A stretch of DNA of 10,248 nucleotides. It comes from an uncultured Acetatifactor sp. GTDB taxonomy: Bacteria > Bacillota > Clostridia > Lachnospirales > Lachnospiraceae. The stretch covers positions 1 through 10,248 of the forward strand of contig CAOOJO010000059.1 of assembly GCA_948496895.1 (NCBI GenBank), in the 5' to 3' direction. Below, in pieces: positions 1 to 5,812 of the stretch; within the stretch, counting starts at the first letter, position 1, and each line of letters starts with the position of its first letter. Under the pieces are notes generated by a model. The model saw nothing but the letters and a program-made list of their open reading frames with translations. It ran no database searches and had not been told where the DNA came from. The position numbers were made by a program, and so were the translations under genes.

Positions 1-740
1 TTCCGGTGTACTGGGAGGTGGCCAGGGTGCTGCGGCCCCGCAGAAGCGGAGGGCGCTATGGCCGCAAGATGAACCTGCAGGCGAAAATCGTGCTGACCGC
101 CACCCTGGCGCTGATCCTGGCAGGCGCGGCATTGACCCTGCTCTTCGAATATGACAATCCCGCCACCCTGGGGCCCTTGGGCTGGCCCGGAAAGGCACTG
201 GCGGCGCTGTTCCAGTCCGTGACCCTGCGCACCGCCGGCTTCGCCACCATCCCCCAGGAGTCCTTCCGGCCGGCCTCCTGCCTGGCCTACCTGGTGCTCA
301 TGTTCATCGGCGGCTCCCCTGCGGGCACGGCGGGGGGCGTGAAGACCGTGACCATCGTCATGCTCATCGCCTCCATGCTGGCCAATATCAAGGGGAAAAA
401 GGACGTCACCGTCATGAACCGGAAGATTGCGGACGAAGCCATCCGCCGGTGCGTGGCCATCGTCACCTTCAGCTTCTCGGTGCTGATGGCGCTGACCGTG
501 GCCCTTCTGGCCGTGCAGCGCAGCGATTTTCTGGACACCTTGTACGAAATGACCTCCGCCATCGCCACGGTGGGGCTGTCCAGGGGGCTCACCGGGGCGC
601 TGTACCCCGCCGGGAAGCTGATCGTGGCCCTCACCATGTACCTGGGCAGGATCGGTCCCATCACCCTGGCGCTGGTGTTCAACAGCCGCACCCCTTCGGA
701 CAATATCTCCTATGCGGACAGCAAGGTCATCATCGGTTAG
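1..740 (+). CDS. ktrB: TrkH/KtrB-family potassium uptake membrane subunit (partial, 5' end outside window)
   Basis: This is the C-terminal ~245 residues of a Trk/Ktr channel-like subunit that moves K+ across the cytoplasmic membrane. The reading frame is open to the window edge (first full codon at 3), so the GTG at 6 is internal and the true start lies upstream. Family hallmarks are clear: the third pore loop (SVTLRTAGFATI, about 215-250), the segment GGSPAGTAGGVKTVT (about 310-355), the fourth pore loop (TVGLSRGLTG, about 566-595) and the final helix start (GRIGPITLAL). Each filter-type glycine expected in these two loops is present. The usual partner, KtrA, is encoded downstream at 1869 rather than directly adjacent, because a PadR-DUF2812 pair lies between. 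No terminator hairpin follows the TAG; a new promoter begins ten bases later. The family call is secure; K+ versus Na+-coupled K+ transport is not decided by the sequence. Confidence 0.95.
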   Translation, partial: PVYWEVARVLRPRRSGGRYGRKMNLQAKIVLTATLALILAGAALTLLFEYDNPATLGPLGWPGKALAALFQSVTLRTAGFATIPQESFRPASCLAYLVLMFIGGSPAGTAGGVKTVTIVMLIASMLANIKGKKDVTVMNRKIADEAIRRCVAIVTFSFSVLMALTVALLAVQRSDFLDTLYEMTSAIATVGLSRGLTGALYPAGKLIVALTMYLGRIGPITLALVFNSRTPSDNISYADSKVIIG

Positions 741-749
741 ATAAATCGC

Positions 750-802
750 TTGACAACAGTATATCGCAGTGCTATACTATCATATATCGAAGCGCGATGC
801 AT
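750..802 (+). promoter_or_regulatory. PadR promoter with overlapping candidate operator
   Basis: There is a consensus-quality sigma-A promoter: TTGACA at 750-755, a 17-bp spacer, and TATACT at 773-778. The -10 box is also one arm of an inverted repeat (AGTATA 758-763 / TATACT 773-778). Just downstream, over the expected start point, is an imperfect inverted repeat, ATATATCG (782-789), 5 bp, CGATGCAT (795-802). An 11-bp direct repeat with one mismatch, AT(C/T)GCAGTGCT, lies at 763-773 and 801-811. PadR-family regulators typically bind such AT-rich dyads in their own promoters, so autorepression is likely but inferred. Confidence 0.75.
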
Positions 803-828
803 TGCAGTGCTGAGTGGAGGTGGACAGA

Positions 829-1143
829 GTGGACAGCCATATCCGGAAAGTATATGTGCCCATGACCGAGACAGGTTTCTATATCCTGCTCTGCCTAAGG
901 GAAGAGGCCCACGGATACAGTATCGTGAAGAACACGGAGAAGCTGACGAAAGGCGAAATAAAAATCAGCCCCGGGACATTATACGGCAGCCTGTGCAAGA
1001 TGGAAAAGGACGGATTGATCCGTTTTGTCAGGGAAGAGGAGAACCGCAAGCTCTATCGCATCACGGAGCTGGGCACGCAGGTGCTGGACCTGGAGATGAA
1101 GCGGATCGAACGTCTGTATCAAAACATGCTGGAGGCGAGATGA
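829..1143 (+). CDS. PadR-family transcriptional regulator
   Basis: A 104-residue protein consisting essentially of one PadR winged helix-turn-helix domain. Visible signatures are TETGFYILLCL in the first helix, HGYSIVKNTEKLT, then ISPGTLYGSLCKMEKDGLI (recognition helix and turn) and the beta-wing RKLYRITELG, followed by a short C-terminal helix for dimerisation. The GTG at 829 is chosen because GGAGGT at 816-821 lies 7 bases upstream; an in-frame GTG at 814 would put the ribosome site inside the gene. It is translationally coupled to the DUF2812 gene that starts one base after its stop codon. PadR-DUF2812 pairs recur in Clostridia and the membrane protein is thought to act with the regulator, but the ligand is unknown. 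The dyads in its promoter suggest self-repression, relieved by an unidentified signal. Confidence 0.92.
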   Translation: MDSHIRKVYVPMTETGFYILLCLREEAHGYSIVKNTEKLTKGEIKISPGTLYGSLCKMEKDGLIRFVREEENRKLYRITELGTQVLDLEMKRIERLYQNMLEAR

Positions 1144-1144
1144 C

Positions 1145-1696
1145 ATGAAAGGCAAAAAGACTGAAATGAAATTTTTCCCCATTCCTCAGTGGAAGAAAGA
1201 GGAGAGGTATTTAAGGGAGCAGCATAGGAAAGGCTGGAGATTCGTGAAAGTGAACGCTCTATGCTTGTACCATTTTGAAAAATGCTCGCCAGAGGATGTA
1301 GTCTATCAGTTGGACTACAACCCTGACAGCATCGCCCGAAAAAGCGAATATGTTCAAATGTTCCAGGACTGTGGATGGGAATTCCTGCAGAACTTCATGG
1401 GGTACAGCTATTTCCGCAAGACAGCCCGGGAAATGGACGGGAGGGACGAGGAGATCTTCTGTGACGACGCTTCCCGGCTGGATATGATGAAGCGGGTCTT
1501 CAAAGGGCACGTGGCGCCTCTTATAGCCCTGTTTTTTCTGACCATCATACCGCAGATTTATCAGCAGTATTCGCTCGATACGGCTTTCAGCCGGGGATTG
1601 CTGGTGTTCTTCTGCGTTATGTTCTGTATCTACCTGGTCATGTTCGTATCCTTTGCAGTTTCGTTCTGGGAATATTATAAATCAATCCATCGGTAG
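1145..1696 (+). CDS. DUF2812 membrane protein
   Basis: A 183-residue protein matching the DUF2812 pattern. An N-terminal soluble domain (about 1-115) begins with KFFPIPQWKKEERYL and continues with a family-like stretch (HRKGWRFVKV, YHFEKCSPEDVVYQLDYN, MFQDCGWEFLQNFMGYSYFRK). Two hydrophobic helices follow (about 120-140 and 150-172), ending in a basic tail. It should be anchored in the cytoplasmic membrane with the soluble domain inside. The ATG has GGAGG at 1131-1135, inside the end of the PadR gene, and the two genes almost touch, so they form one operon. No enzymatic motif is seen and the biochemical role is unknown; the pairing with PadR suggests sensing or export of a membrane-active compound, which is inference. 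Confidence 0.88.
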   Translation: MKGKKTEMKFFPIPQWKKEERYLREQHRKGWRFVKVNALCLYHFEKCSPEDVVYQLDYNPDSIARKSEYVQMFQDCGWEFLQNFMGYSYFRKTAREMDGRDEEIFCDDASRLDMMKRVFKGHVAPLIALFFLTIIPQIYQQYSLDTAFSRGLLVFFCVMFCIYLVMFVSFAVSFWEYYKSIHR

Positions 1697-1868
1697 CGGC
1701 GGGGAGGTAAGGAATCGCTACTGTCCACTCGGTGTCGCCGAGAGGTGTCTTCATGCGCATTTTGCGTGAAAATCCCAAAGAATCTGCGTTTTGGTTCCGA
1801 AAAGGGAGTTGAATTTCTGCATAAAGTAGGTATAATATACCAAGGGACGAAAGCAAAGGAGAACATCT
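1697..1868 (+). promoter_or_regulatory. ktrA promoter region between DUF2812 and ktrA
   Basis: This gap of about 170 bases holds a promoter for ktrA: TTGAAT (1809-1814), a 16-bp spacer, and a perfect TATAAT (1831-1836). The ribosome site AAAGGAG (1855-1861) lies 7 bases before the ATG at 1869. A short hairpin (CTCGG 1728-1732, 5-base loop, CCGAG 1738-1742) lacks a following T-run and is not a convincing terminator, so some read-through from the PadR operon is possible. The promoter means ktrA can be expressed independently of ktrB. Confidence 0.7.
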
Positions 1869-2549
1869 ATGAAAAAGCAATCCCAAAAAGAATACATCGT
1901 CATCGGCTTGGGCCGTTTCGGCAGCAGCATCGCCCTGCAGCTGGAGGCCAACGGCTGCAAGGTCCTGGCCATCGACCGCAACGAGCAGCGCGTCCGGCTC
2001 ATCGCCGATTACGTCACTTTGGCCATGTGCCTGGACGTGGCCAACGATGAGGCCTTAGAGGAGCTGGGCGGCAGGAACTTCGACGGCGCGGTGATCTCCA
2101 TCGGCCACAGCCTGGACGCCTCGGTGCTGGCCACCATCTGGGCCAAGGAGCAGGGCATAGGCCAGGTCATCGCCAAGGCCTACGACGAGAAGCAGGGCAA
2201 GATTCTCACCAAGATAGGCGCTGACAAGATCGTCTATCCAGAAAAGGAAATCGGCGTCCAACTGGCGAACGACCTGGCGTTCAGCAATATGTTCGATACC
2301 ATAGAGCTGTCCTCGGAATACTCCATCGGCGAGATCATCACCCCCACCGACTGGATCGGCAAGGACCTGCGGACGCTGAAGCTCCGGGAGAAATACGGCG
2401 TGAACGCCATCGCCATCAAGCGGGGCGGGACGCTTCTGGTGAACCCTCCCGCGGACCAGCCCACCAAAAAGGACGATGTGTTCATGCTCTTAGGGACAAA
2501 TTCCACCCTGAAGAAGATTGCCAGCGCGAATGCCCCGCGGAAGAACTGA
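1869..2549 (+). CDS. ktrA: KtrA, potassium uptake regulatory subunit (RCK domains)
   Basis: A 226-residue cytosolic gating subunit of the Ktr K+ uptake system, of usual length. The N-terminal RCK_N Rossmann domain shows the dinucleotide motif GLGRFG (residues 13-18) and the acidic end of the second strand (AIDRNEQ, Asp36), which bind ATP/ADP or NAD(H). A hinge leads to an RCK_C domain (about 135-220) with the expected EIITPTDWIGKDLRTLKLREK and KKDDVFMLLG segments; RCK_C domains bind c-di-AMP in many Firmicutes, so inhibition by that messenger is plausible. An octameric ring of KtrA would sit under the KtrB dimer encoded at 1-740. The start is fixed by AAAGGAG at 1855-1861. The gene is separated from ktrB by about 1.1 kb holding PadR and DUF2812. 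Confidence 0.95.
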   Translation: MKKQSQKEYIVIGLGRFGSSIALQLEANGCKVLAIDRNEQRVRLIADYVTLAMCLDVANDEALEELGGRNFDGAVISIGHSLDASVLATIWAKEQGIGQVIAKAYDEKQGKILTKIGADKIVYPEKEIGVQLANDLAFSNMFDTIELSSEYSIGEIITPTDWIGKDLRTLKLREKYGVNAIAIKRGGTLLVNPPADQPTKKDDVFMLLGTNSTLKKIASANAPRKN

Positions 2550-2555
2550 TTCTTT

Positions 2556-2625
2556 TTATTTCATGACCAGCTCTCATCCTCCGGCAGGGGCTTTGGAGGT
2601 TCATGGGCAATATCTGACAGCAAAA
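2556..2625 (-). pseudogene. Decayed copy of the 3' end of the GH172 (DUF2961) gene
   Basis: By eye this stretch aligns with the last ~72 bases of the GH172 gene (4471-4542): about 59 of 72 columns identical, including a 14-base identical start covering the stop codon and a 15-base identical block. Read on the minus strand it encodes a ragged match to YQTLPHEPLKSLPED and the terminal VMK-stop. Two single-base deletions relative to 4471-4542 break the frame, so it is non-functional. It lies in the same orientation as the intact copy, with the whole AlbA_2 gene between them. It could be what remains of a tandem paralogue or a duplicated end created when the intervening DNA was inserted. Confidence 0.75.
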
Positions 2626-2627
2626 CA

Positions 2628-2656
2628 CTCCAGGCATGTAGCCGTCATGCCTGGAG
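2628..2656 (-). terminator. Strong hairpin between convergent ktrA and AlbA_2 genes
   Basis: A perfect 11-bp inverted repeat (CTCCAGGCATG / CATGCCTGGAG) with a 7-base loop. On the minus strand it is followed by GTGTTTTGC, a short T-run, and it sits about 36 bases past the stop codon of the AlbA_2 gene, so it probably ends that transcript. On the plus strand no T-run follows, but it is the only strong hairpin after ktrA and may also limit that transcript. Confidence 0.55.
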
Positions 2657-2691
2657 CCGTTCCGACCCGGAGCCGGAAAAATGTTGGCCGA

Positions 2692-4386
2692 CTATTTTTT
2701 CTTATAGCGCCTGTCCCGATTGCTCCCGACTATCTCGATATAATCGGAAAGCCCCTGTAAAACGACTTTCGTGCGGCTTTCTTTTAGATTCAATAAATCA
2801 CAAAAATCCCGAATTCCATATTCTTTCCCTTCTTCCATAAATGCGAGAATCTTGTCATACTGCATTCGGGTCTTTTTCGTCACTTTTTTATCGCCGCTTT
2901 TTATCGCCGCTTTTTTATCGCCGCTTTTTATCGCCGCTTTTTTATCGCCGCTTTTTTCATTTCCACTCTCTTTCTTTCGCCAAATACCATCTGCACCTAC
3001 TTGCCCATATTGGCCGTATCTTAGCATGGAAATATATTTTTCGCATCCATATGCGCTGATGGAAACACCTCCGTTTTCAGCATCTATGAGCGGAAGCGGC
3101 GCGCCAACCTTTTTACATTCTGCTTTTATCTTTACAAAGCCTCTGCCCCATGCCTCCACATCCCCTGAGCGAAAGGACACATCCGCAATTTTAGGATTGT
3201 GCGGTACAGATTCATGTTTCTCGTATACCCGTTCATCCGTAGGCACACGTTTTGACCAGGAGCCCATATTGAAAATAACGATTCTGTCTTCATAAACAGA
3301 TACCTGGACCGGCACACCTGTTGCATAATCCTTATGATTGACTGAATTCAGAAGCATCTCACGAATCATGCCTCTGGTAAGCATATGGGTCTCTGTCCGC
3401 TGAATGCCCTCATAATCCACCAATGCCTTGAAATACTTTGTAAAAATCAAATCAATCGCTTTATCGACCTGTAAAAGAAGCGGCCCCTCCACAACGTCCT
3501 GATACTGCAGATCCTCTATCGGTTCCGCGTCTTCGCCAAAAGCTCCTACCAGTGAAAAATAACCGATTTTAATATAGGATCCCGTTACATAGCGATCCGG
3601 CGTGGGATGAAACAGCAGAATCGCTGCCCTTGTCAAATATTCTCCATCAAACAGCTTCAGATTGCGCAGCAATAGCTCGTCAGAAACATTTACCTCACCT
3701 TCTGTCATCCTGTTGCTTCTAACTGCTTTCTCTCTGAACGCCTGCAATGCGTCCTTGCTCAGGTCCGCCACGCTGACCTCCGGAACAGGGACTGCATCCC
3801 ACGTTTTTCCGGCACGCTCCAAAAGAAAATTCTGCAATTCAAAGCCATTTAATTCGTGCAATGTGGAACCGGAACGTTTATAGTATTTTCCATCACACGA
3901 AATGGCAAAGGGATATTTTATGATTTCTATGGAGATATACTCTCTGGTGCCATCCGCTTCTTCCCATATTTTGTTCTCTTTTTCAATCAAAGCAAGGGAT
4001 TTGCAACGTTTATCGGTACTTTCTATCTTTTCAGAACTTAGTTTTCCGCAGGCATATTGGTTGATCAGCTTCTCTGAAATGCTTTTGGGAATAAGGTTCC
4101 CGAAACGTATATTTTCAGCTCCATTCGCTTTATGGATGTTGATGCTGGCTATAATCCCTAACTTGTCATGAATCTTGTTCGGCAAGCCCTCCAGCATCCT
4201 TTTGGAATCTTTGATTCCGACCACATAACCATCATCATTTACCCCAATGTATAAAATGCCGCCTTCCGTATTGGCATACCCGCACAGCCATTTTAGAAAT
4301 TCATCCTGCCATGACCATTTCCATTCCATTTGTTGGGATTCCTGGTTTTGCTGTGGTCTTTCATGATATGAATTCGTTTTATCCAT
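2692..4386 (-). CDS. AlbA_2 (Schlafen-like) / HATPase_c_4 / winged-helix protein
   Basis: A 564-residue cytosolic protein of the AlbA_2 putative DNA-binding group. Order of domains: AlbA_2 (about 20-190; WQDEFLKWLCGYANTEGG, YIGVNDDG, then KYYKRSGSTLHELNG), a helical middle, an HATPase_c_4 ATP-binding domain (about 335-415; REMLLNSVNHKDY as the N-box, VPHNPKIAD and EAWGRGF as the G-box), a lysine-rich linker with KSGDKKAAI repeats (about 475-500), and a C-terminal winged helix (about 510-560). The start at 4386 is preferred because GAAAGGAA lies 4-5 bases upstream; an ATG at 4408-4410 would add eight residues without a ribosome site. An unusual insertion of about 60 residues interrupts AlbA_2 (about 89-149). 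The gene is visibly AT-richer than its neighbours, suggesting transfer. It lies 84 bases after the GH172 gene on the same strand, with no clear promoter of its own. Often annotated as a transcriptional regulator; the function is unproven. Confidence 0.9.
   Translation of the reverse strand: MDKTNSYHERPQQNQESQQMEWKWSWQDEFLKWLCGYANTEGGILYIGVNDDGYVVGIKDSKRMLEGLPNKIHDKLGIIASINIHKANGAENIRFGNLIPKSISEKLINQYACGKLSSEKIESTDKRCKSLALIEKENKIWEEADGTREYISIEIIKYPFAISCDGKYYKRSGSTLHELNGFELQNFLLERAGKTWDAVPVPEVSVADLSKDALQAFREKAVRSNRMTEGEVNVSDELLLRNLKLFDGEYLTRAAILLFHPTPDRYVTGSYIKIGYFSLVGAFGEDAEPIEDLQYQDVVEGPLLLQVDKAIDLIFTKYFKALVDYEGIQRTETHMLTRGMIREMLLNSVNHKDYATGVPVQVSVYEDRIVIFNMGSWSKRVPTDERVYEKHESVPHNPKIADVSFRSGDVEAWGRGFVKIKAECKKVGAPLPLIDAENGGVSISAYGCEKYISMLRYGQYGQVGADGIWRKKESGNEKSGDKKAAIKSGDKKAAIKSGDKKVTKKTRMQYDKILAFMEEGKEYGIRDFCDLLNLKESRTKVVLQGLSDYIEIVGSNRDRRYKKK
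2884..2957 (-). repeat. Five-copy 13/14-nt tandem repeat inside the AlbA_2 gene
   Basis: The motif TATCGCCGCT occurs at 2889, 2902, 2916, 2929 and 2943, with spacing 13, 14, 13 and 14, separated by runs of five or six T. On the coding (minus) strand the same GCGGCGATAAA motif is read alternately in two frames, as SGDK and as AAIK, giving a 9-residue protein repeat per 27 bases. Loss or gain of one unit would shift the frame ahead of the C-terminal winged helix; changes by pairs would keep it. Confidence 0.93.
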
Positions 4387-4426
4387 AAGATTCCTTTCAA
4401 ATCCTGTCATTGTTACGCAGAGGGCC

Positions 4427-4448
4427 TTTGGCCGCTCTTTGGCCGCTC
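4427..4448. repeat. Perfect tandem 11-mer between GH172 and AlbA_2 genes
   Basis: TTTGGCCGCTC occurs twice head to tail within the 84-base gap separating the GH172 stop codon from the AlbA_2 start. The surrounding DNA is GC-rich and contains short self-complementary pieces but no T-run, so no terminator or promoter is called. Its role is unknown. Confidence 0.8.
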
Positions 4449-4470
4449 CTCCGCCCGGGAGAGGCCGCGC

Positions 4471-5499
4471 TTATTTCATGACCATCTCCCCATCCTCCGG
4501 CAGGGACTTTAGCGGTTCATGGGGCAGCGTCTGGTACCAAAATGCCACGGATGTGTAGTCATCATATCTGGGGCCTGTCCAGCCCAGATTGTCCAGGGTC
4601 ATCCGGAAGCCGGTCTCAAAGTGGATAGGATCCGGCACATGGAAGCGGTACAGCAGGAAGCGCTGCTGCCCGTTGTAAAAGGCCGCATTGTCGCCCAGGA
4701 TGGCGAACATGCCGGTGTAGAGGCCGCTGTAGGTGTGGTATCTTTTCAGGTAGATATCGTTCCCGAAGCCATAGGCGCCTCCGAAGTAGTCCTCTGTGCC
4801 GGTATAGTGGATGGACGGGTATGGGTCGTCGTCGATGTACATCCTGGCCTCCCCCTCCACCCAGCAGGTATTGTTGCCGTTCATGCCCGCTGCCAGGGTC
4901 AGGCCCAGGAACTGGCCCTTTCCTTTGATATTGTCGATGACAGTGTAGGAGCGGCCCTTCTGCACGGGATGCTCCTGGCGGTAGGACGCGTGGAAGTAGC
5001 CGATGTTTTCGGGCAGATCCATGTAGCATCCCGTTATCATATAGAAGAGTGTCTTGTCTTCATCGCTGCGGTTTTCCATGGTAATCCTACAATGCTTTCG
5101 GAAAGGCATTTCCCAGTAGCAGTTAAAGCCTCTCCCGGGAGCCACCAGAATCTTAGCGGAATTCAAGATGGGGTATCTGCCCTCCCGGTCTTCGAAGTTC
5201 TCATCGTAGGCGCAGCCGAAGAAAGCCGATATGGGCGCTTCCACGGATGGAGTCTCGTCCCCCTCCCAGTAGATGCGCAGAATGAAGCTGTGGCCCACAT
5301 ATCCCGTGAACCAGATGTTCTGAATCATTCCCGGCCCCTCTGCATCCACCAAAGTGACAGTCTCCCCGGGATGGATGTCGATGCAGGGGCGCAGCTTGGT
5401 GCAGTCTCCGCCCCGGGAGCCGCCAGCCCTGGCACCGGTGGGATTTTCGGCGGAAAAGGCGAAGGTCCTGATGTCCTGGATCAGGCTGATGTTTTCCAT
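4471..5499 (-). CDS. GH172-family (DUF2961) glycoside hydrolase
   Basis: A 342-residue protein of the DUF2961 family, now classed as glycoside hydrolase family 172, whose characterised members act on alpha-D-fructofuranosides/difructose dianhydride I or alpha-D-arabinofuranosides. No signal peptide is present, so it should act in the cytoplasm on imported oligosaccharides. Two tandem jelly-roll-like halves are expected for this fold. The family block TGTEDYFGGAYGFG is at 233-246, and WVEGE at 213-217. Glu215 and Glu236 are 21 residues apart, matching my recollection of the two catalytic glutamates (E270 and E291) in the Bifidobacterium enzyme; this correspondence needs an alignment. An aromatic-rich segment (YDDYTSVAFWYQ) ends the fold. 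The start is fixed by GAGGAGGT just upstream. The substrate is undetermined: there are no sugar transporters or other glycosidases in the window. Its last ~72 bases recur in degraded form at 2556-2625. Confidence 0.9.
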   Translation of the reverse strand: MENISLIQDIRTFAFSAENPTGARAGGSRGGDCTKLRPCIDIHPGETVTLVDAEGPGMIQNIWFTGYVGHSFILRIYWEGDETPSVEAPISAFFGCAYDENFEDREGRYPILNSAKILVAPGRGFNCYWEMPFRKHCRITMENRSDEDKTLFYMITGCYMDLPENIGYFHASYRQEHPVQKGRSYTVIDNIKGKGQFLGLTLAAGMNGNNTCWVEGEARMYIDDDPYPSIHYTGTEDYFGGAYGFGNDIYLKRYHTYSGLYTGMFAILGDNAAFYNGQQRFLLYRFHVPDPIHFETGFRMTLDNLGWTGPRYDDYTSVAFWYQTLPHEPLKSLPEDGEMVMK

Positions 5500-5776
5500 T
5501 TTCTACCTCCTCAAATGCTTAGTATGCTATAAGTCAAGCTGTCCCGATCGTAGCATATAATCTTATCACTGTCAACGGCATATGAAAGGCAATATCCCGC
5601 CCATTACAGCGTCAGCCTGTCCTCCATGGAGGAAGCTGTTACGCCGGATATACGGGCCTCCGCCCAATTCTCGACACCAAGCCGGGCCATGGCGGAGGCT
5701 TTCGGTTTCTTGCCCCAGGCCCGGGAGCAGCCGCGCTGCCACCAGATAAGGTACAGCAATGTCAGCGCCGGACGCG
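5500..5776 (-). promoter_or_regulatory. GH172 promoter and intergenic region
   Basis: On the minus strand a promoter for the GH172 gene is seen: TTGACA (5570-5575), a 17-bp spacer, and TACGAT (5547-5552), with a TG one base before the -10 as in extended -10 promoters. The ribosome site GGAGG is at 5506-5510. Farther towards the antiporter gene lie a perfect 14-bp palindrome TCCTCCATGGAGGA (5620-5633), a 9-bp inverted repeat GCCTCCGCC/GGCGGAGGC (5656-5664/5691-5699, 26-base loop) without a T-run, and the 41-bp-spaced repeat described separately. The short open frames here have no recognisable product. Confidence 0.65.
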
Positions 5777-5812
5777 CTACCACCAAATCAAGTACAGCAA
5801 GGTCAACGCCAG
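5732..5812 (-). repeat. Tandem imperfect duplication of the 3' end of the antiporter gene
   Basis: Bases 5732-5771 match 5773-5812 at 33 of 40 positions with an offset of 41. The 5773-5812 copy encodes the end of the antiporter-like protein (ALTLLYLIWW then TAG). The other copy encodes the same ten residues, but 41 bases on, in a different frame, with CAG in place of the stop codon, and is followed by about 40 codons without a recognisable product before TAA at 5604. Confidence 0.85.

Noticed and set aside
827..1730. 10-bp inverted repeat GAGTGGACAG (827-836) / CTGTCCACTC (1721-1730) bracketing most of the PadR-DUF2812 pair
   Set aside because: It could look like element ends, but the left arm overlaps the PadR start codon and excludes its promoter; ten bases over 900 bp can occur by chance, and no target duplication was seen.
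2884..2957. CRISPR-like array
   Set aside because: Units of 13-14 bases without unique spacers are tandem repeats within a coding frame, not CRISPR repeats.
2771..3295. A 174-codon plus-strand frame with FLSPLFIAA repeats
   Set aside because: The repeats are just the reverse reading of the lysine-rich linker repeat of the AlbA_2 gene.
4519..5532. A 337-codon open frame on the plus strand opposite the GH172 gene
   Set aside because: The opposite strand encodes a clear GH172 protein with ribosome site and promoter; the plus frame has no recognisable domain and is typical of antisense frames in GC-rich coding DNA.
5620..5699. Palindrome TCCTCCATGGAGGA and a 9-bp stem as a terminator of the antiporter operon
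   Set aside because: Neither is followed by a T-run on the minus strand, and the loop of the second is 26 bases, so a factor-independent terminator is not supported.
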